From the NCBI GenBank assembly GCA_964644555.1, contig CAZXWI010000063.1, forward strand, positions 1 to 8,490: a DNA stretch of 8,490 bases, written 5' to 3'. Made by a program: the position numbers and the translations under genes. Shown here piece by piece: positions 6,453 to 8,490 of this stretch. This DNA comes from RUG14186 sp964644555. Its GTDB lineage: Bacteria; Bacillota; Clostridia; Eubacteriales; Anaerofustaceae. Positions within the stretch are counted from its first letter, which is position 1. Each line of letters starts with the position of its first letter. A model generated the notes under the pieces. It saw only the letters and a list, made by a program, of their open reading frames with translations, was not told the origin of the DNA and made no database searches.

Positions 6453-7922
6453 ATGTATTCCGAAATATATGAAGATATATCGCTCAGAACAGGCGGGGAT
6501 ATTTACATCGGTGTTGTCGGCCCTGTCAGAACGGGTAAATCGACATTTATTAAAAAATTTATGGAACTTTTGGTTATTCCGAATATCGAAAATAAATACC
6601 GAAAAGACCGTGCTATAGACGAACTACCCCAAAGCGGTTCGGGTAAAAGCATTATGACTTGCGAGCCGAAATTTGTTCCGAACGAGGCAATAGAAATTAA
6701 TATTATCGACGGTGCACCTATACATGTAAGATTGGTGGATTCGGTAGGATATTTGGTGAATGGGGCACTCGGTGCTTATGAGGGAGATGTGCCGAGAATG
6801 GTGCAGACCCCATGGGCTGAAGAAGCTATGCCATTTGAGCAAGCCGCCGAGATAGGTACGAGGAAGGTAATAGAAAATCATTCGACTATCGGCATTGTTG
6901 TAACGACCGACGGAAGTATTGCCGATATAGAAAGAAGAGAATATGTAAATGCTGAAGAGAGAGTGGTAACAAAACTTAAGGAACTGAATAAGCCTTTTGT
7001 CATTATTCTCAATTCGGCAACCCCTAAAAGCAGAGAAACCGAAAATCTCAGAGATGAGCTGGAAGAAAAATATTCCACTTCCGTTATCGTAATGGATGTA
7101 CTTAATATGGATACGGAGGATTTAAACAAAATTTTCACGAAAGTGCTTTACGAATTTCCCATAAGTGAGGTTACATATAAGATTCCCAAATGGGTATCAA
7201 ATTTATCGGAAGATCATTGGCTTATGTCGCAGATAGAGGATTATGTATTTTCTTCATGCGAAAAAAATAATTGCGTGAGAAGTATTGTAAGCGGTTTAGA
7301 TTCCAATGTATGCGAAAATTTCGATATTGCGATAGACTCCATGGATTTGAGCTGCGGAAATGTTGTGTGCGATGTCAAAATAGAAAACGATGTGTTCTAC
7401 AAAATTATAAGCGATGAAAATGATGTTTTGATAAATAACGAATCGGATATGTTTTCGGTGTTGGCAGCACTTTTGAAAAATAAAAAATCGGTTGAAGCCT
7501 TTAATACGGCCAAAAACGAGGCGGCCATGGGCGGATACGGAATAGTGTATCCCGATATGAACAGCCTTGAGATAACCGAGCCGGAAATGTTTAATGATTC
7601 GGGCAGATTCGGAATCAGTATAAAAGCCAAGGCAAAAGCAATGCATATTATCCAAAGTGATATAACTTCCGAGATATCTCCGGTGATAGGCTCAGAAAGC
7701 GAATGTGAAAAATTTTATGACAGCCTTATGGATATGTACGAAAACAAACCTCAGGAATTTTGGGATACCGAAATATTCGGCAGGAAGCTTATCGATATGA
7801 TGTCGGATAACATAAAGCTCAAACTGAATACTATCAATGAGGATACGAAACAGCGCATGGTAAAAGTTACGAATAAAATCGCCAATTCGCAAAAGGGCGG
7901 ATTGTTGATATTTTGGATATAA
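6453..7922 (+). CDS. spoIVA: Stage IV sporulation protein A (spore coat morphogenetic ATPase)
   Basis: SpoIVA is made in the mother cell, is anchored to the forespore surface by SpoVM, and polymerises with ATP hydrolysis to form the basement layer of the spore coat. The 489 residues compare with ~492 in Bacillus. The Walker A motif is GPVRTGKS (23-30), followed by the family block SGSGKSIMTCEPKFVP (61-76) and a Walker B-like RLVDSVGY (93-100). TTDGS (151-155) is also present. Where a GTPase would carry NKxD this protein has ILNSATP (185-191), fitting its known status as a GTPase-fold protein that uses ATP. The C terminus ends in the hydrophobic stretch GGLLIFWI, like the region used for SpoVM contact and localisation. 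The gene shows the organism is a spore former or recently was. It is separated from der by 77 bases containing the RBS-sequestering hairpin, and ends at a strong terminator. Confidence 0.96.
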   Translation: MYSEIYEDISLRTGGDIYIGVVGPVRTGKSTFIKKFMELLVIPNIENKYRKDRAIDELPQSGSGKSIMTCEPKFVPNEAIEINIIDGAPIHVRLVDSVGYLVNGALGAYEGDVPRMVQTPWAEEAMPFEQAAEIGTRKVIENHSTIGIVVTTDGSIADIERREYVNAEERVVTKLKELNKPFVIILNSATPKSRETENLRDELEEKYSTSVIVMDVLNMDTEDLNKIFTKVLYEFPISEVTYKIPKWVSNLSEDHWLMSQIEDYVFSSCEKNNCVRSIVSGLDSNVCENFDIAIDSMDLSCGNVVCDVKIENDVFYKIISDENDVLINNESDMFSVLAALLKNKKSVEAFNTAKNEAAMGGYGIVYPDMNSLEITEPEMFNDSGRFGISIKAKAKAMHIIQSDITSEISPVIGSESECEKFYDSLMDMYENKPQEFWDTEIFGRKLIDMMSDNIKLKLNTINEDTKQRMVKVTNKIANSQKGGLLIFWI

Positions 7923-7924
7923 TA

Positions 7925-8004
7925 AAAAGCCGCTCGGTGGCAGCAATATATGATATGATTTAAGGGATTATATCAATGCTACCTACCTGTTGCGGCTTTT
8001 ATTT
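7925..8004. terminator. Large structured, probably bidirectional terminator
   Basis: The outer stem pairs AAAAGCCGC (7925-7933) with GCGGCTTTT (7992-8000) over nine bases. On the plus strand it runs into TTTTATTTTAT; on the minus strand the mirrored stem ends in TTTTTATTAT, so it can serve both spoIVA and the converging minus-strand ORF ending at 8009. The interior is folded rather than a simple loop: GGTGG (7936-7940) pairs with 7982-7987 around one bulge, AGCA (7942-7945) with TGCT (7977-7980), and 7951-7959 with 7967-7975 around a seven-base loop. It starts two bases after the spoIVA stop. Confidence 0.8.
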
Positions 8005-8008
8005 TATG

Positions 8009-8224
8009 TTATATACAGTATGTTTTAATAAGTTTAGGCAGTTTTTTCTTCATCTTCGCAAATGTGACGAAACATAAAATCATCTGAACAACAACAAACA
8101 TAACATACATAAACATTAACACCATGGAAACTTCATACATTATGCCTGCAACGAGAGCTGCATATCGAGCTTTGGCAAGCCTGCCTATCCGGTTGAAAAC
8201 GGCGGCTATCAAAATGCATATCAA
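8009..8224 (-). CDS. Small hydrophobic protein, probably 5'-damaged gene
   Basis: I do not recognise this family. From a TTG at 8224 it encodes 71 residues; the frame is open back to 8245. One hydrophobic segment precedes a basic loop (NRIGRLAKAR, ~11-20), then a long one spans ~22-54, and the C terminus is basic (KMKKKLPKLIK), so it would be a small membrane protein. Codon choice resembles that of the neighbours, and it ends just before a terminator that works in its direction. The 5' end is odd: a perfect AGGAGGT (minus strand, 8258-8252) lies upstream, but no ATG, GTG or TTG sits at normal spacing, and an in-frame TAA (8248-8246) follows it directly. Reading through that stop, the frame continues back to an ATG at 8290 (MSSANESDALTGGF). 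Likely a decaying or mis-sequenced gene; chance ORF is the alternative. Confidence 0.4.
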   Translation of the reverse strand: MICILIAAVFNRIGRLAKARYAALVAGIMYEVSMVLMFMYVMFVVVQMILCFVTFAKMKKKLPKLIKTYCI

Positions 8225-8490
8225 ATGCGATAATACGATTGCCGCTTAAAAACCTCCTGTCAAAGCATCGGACTCATTGGCTGATGACATTGCTCCCGTA
8301 AAATATGAAATTAAATAGAACTTATAAACAAATTCTTAGAATATGCGGTAGATCATGGCATAATAAAAAAGAATTAGAAACTACATAAATAACTGTACAT
8401 TTTTCTTTATTTTATTACAAGTAATATGCAAATTATATAGAATTTGACTGTTTAGTACTTGCAATTTTAATAAAATATGATATTATATTG
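8225..8490. other. AT-rich region without a convincing gene
   Basis: I see no intact coding region here. It contains the possible broken 5' part of the minus-strand ORF (to about 8290), a perfect minus-strand TATAAT (8437-8432) without a good -35 at 17 bases, and a small inverted repeat ATTAC/GTAAT (8414-8425). Near the right edge TTGCAA (8459-8464) and TATTAT (8481-8486), 16 bases apart, make a fair plus-strand promoter that would serve a gene beyond the window. Confidence 0.4.
8459..8486 (+). promoter_or_regulatory. Possible SigA-type promoter at the right edge
   Basis: TTGCAA (4 of 6 against TTGACA) and TATTAT (5 of 6 against TATAAT) are spaced by 16 bases. The surroundings are very AT-rich, so chance matches are common. 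The target gene would lie outside the window. Confidence 0.3.

Noticed and set aside
7296..7655. 119-residue minus-strand open frame opposite spoIVA
   Set aside because: It is antisense within the clearly coding spoIVA gene and has no plausible domain or start site context.
6453..7922. spoIVA as a second Der-like GTPase
   Set aside because: Although it follows der and has a P-loop, it lacks NKxD and carries the SpoIVA-specific blocks and C terminus, so it is the sporulation ATPase.
1..8490. CRISPR, tRNA, rRNA, insertion sequence, phage or defence genes
   Set aside because: I found no regularly spaced direct repeats, cloverleaf sequences, transposase-like proteins or known defence domains; the genes are standard chromosomal functions.

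Overview
This AT-rich window reads as an ordinary chromosomal segment from a low-GC, endospore-forming member of the Clostridia. The evidence is the mix of RecU (a Firmicutes-type Holliday junction resolvase), RqcH, Der and, above all, SpoIVA, which is confined to endospore formers. Genes are tightly packed with Firmicutes-style Shine-Dalgarno sites. No rRNA, tRNA, CRISPR array, insertion sequence or phage gene is visible. The genus cannot be fixed from the sequence alone.

Layout. A likely vegetative promoter (perfect -10 at 32-37) leads into one compact plus-strand block: a short P-loop ATPase-like protein of unknown function (70-483), class II fructose-bisphosphate aldolase (508-1437), recU (1439-1969), rqcH (1987-3735), a PDZ/radical-SAM-like/DUF512 protein (3738-5057) and der (5050-6375). 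Gaps are 24, 1, 17 and 2 bases, followed by an 8-base overlap, so these six genes are probably co-transcribed. The operon mixes glycolysis, recombination, ribosome rescue and ribosome assembly. A 77-base gap then precedes spoIVA (6453-7922), the mother-cell spore-coat ATPase. An elaborate hairpin terminator (7925-8004) follows, usable from both sides. On the minus strand, facing spoIVA, lies a small hydrophobic ORF (8009-8224) whose 5' end looks damaged. The last ~260 bases hold no convincing gene, only promoter-like sequences.

Most notable signal. The der-spoIVA gap folds into a long, nearly perfect hairpin: 19 continuous pairs (16 Watson-Crick, 3 G-U), extendable at both ends. Its 3' arm contains the whole spoIVA ribosome binding site. 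A transcript reading through from der would carry spoIVA with a buried RBS. A transcript starting inside the hairpin, as a sporulation sigma-factor promoter here would produce, would have it free. This is an inference from sequence, analogous to the phage T4 gene e arrangement, and is the best candidate here for undescribed regulation. Secondary points are a strong hairpin in the first codons of recU, the broken minus-strand membrane-protein ORF, and the translationally coupled DUF512-der pair.

I see no evidence of a novel multi-gene defence or mobile system; apart from these regulatory structures the genes are mainly housekeeping.
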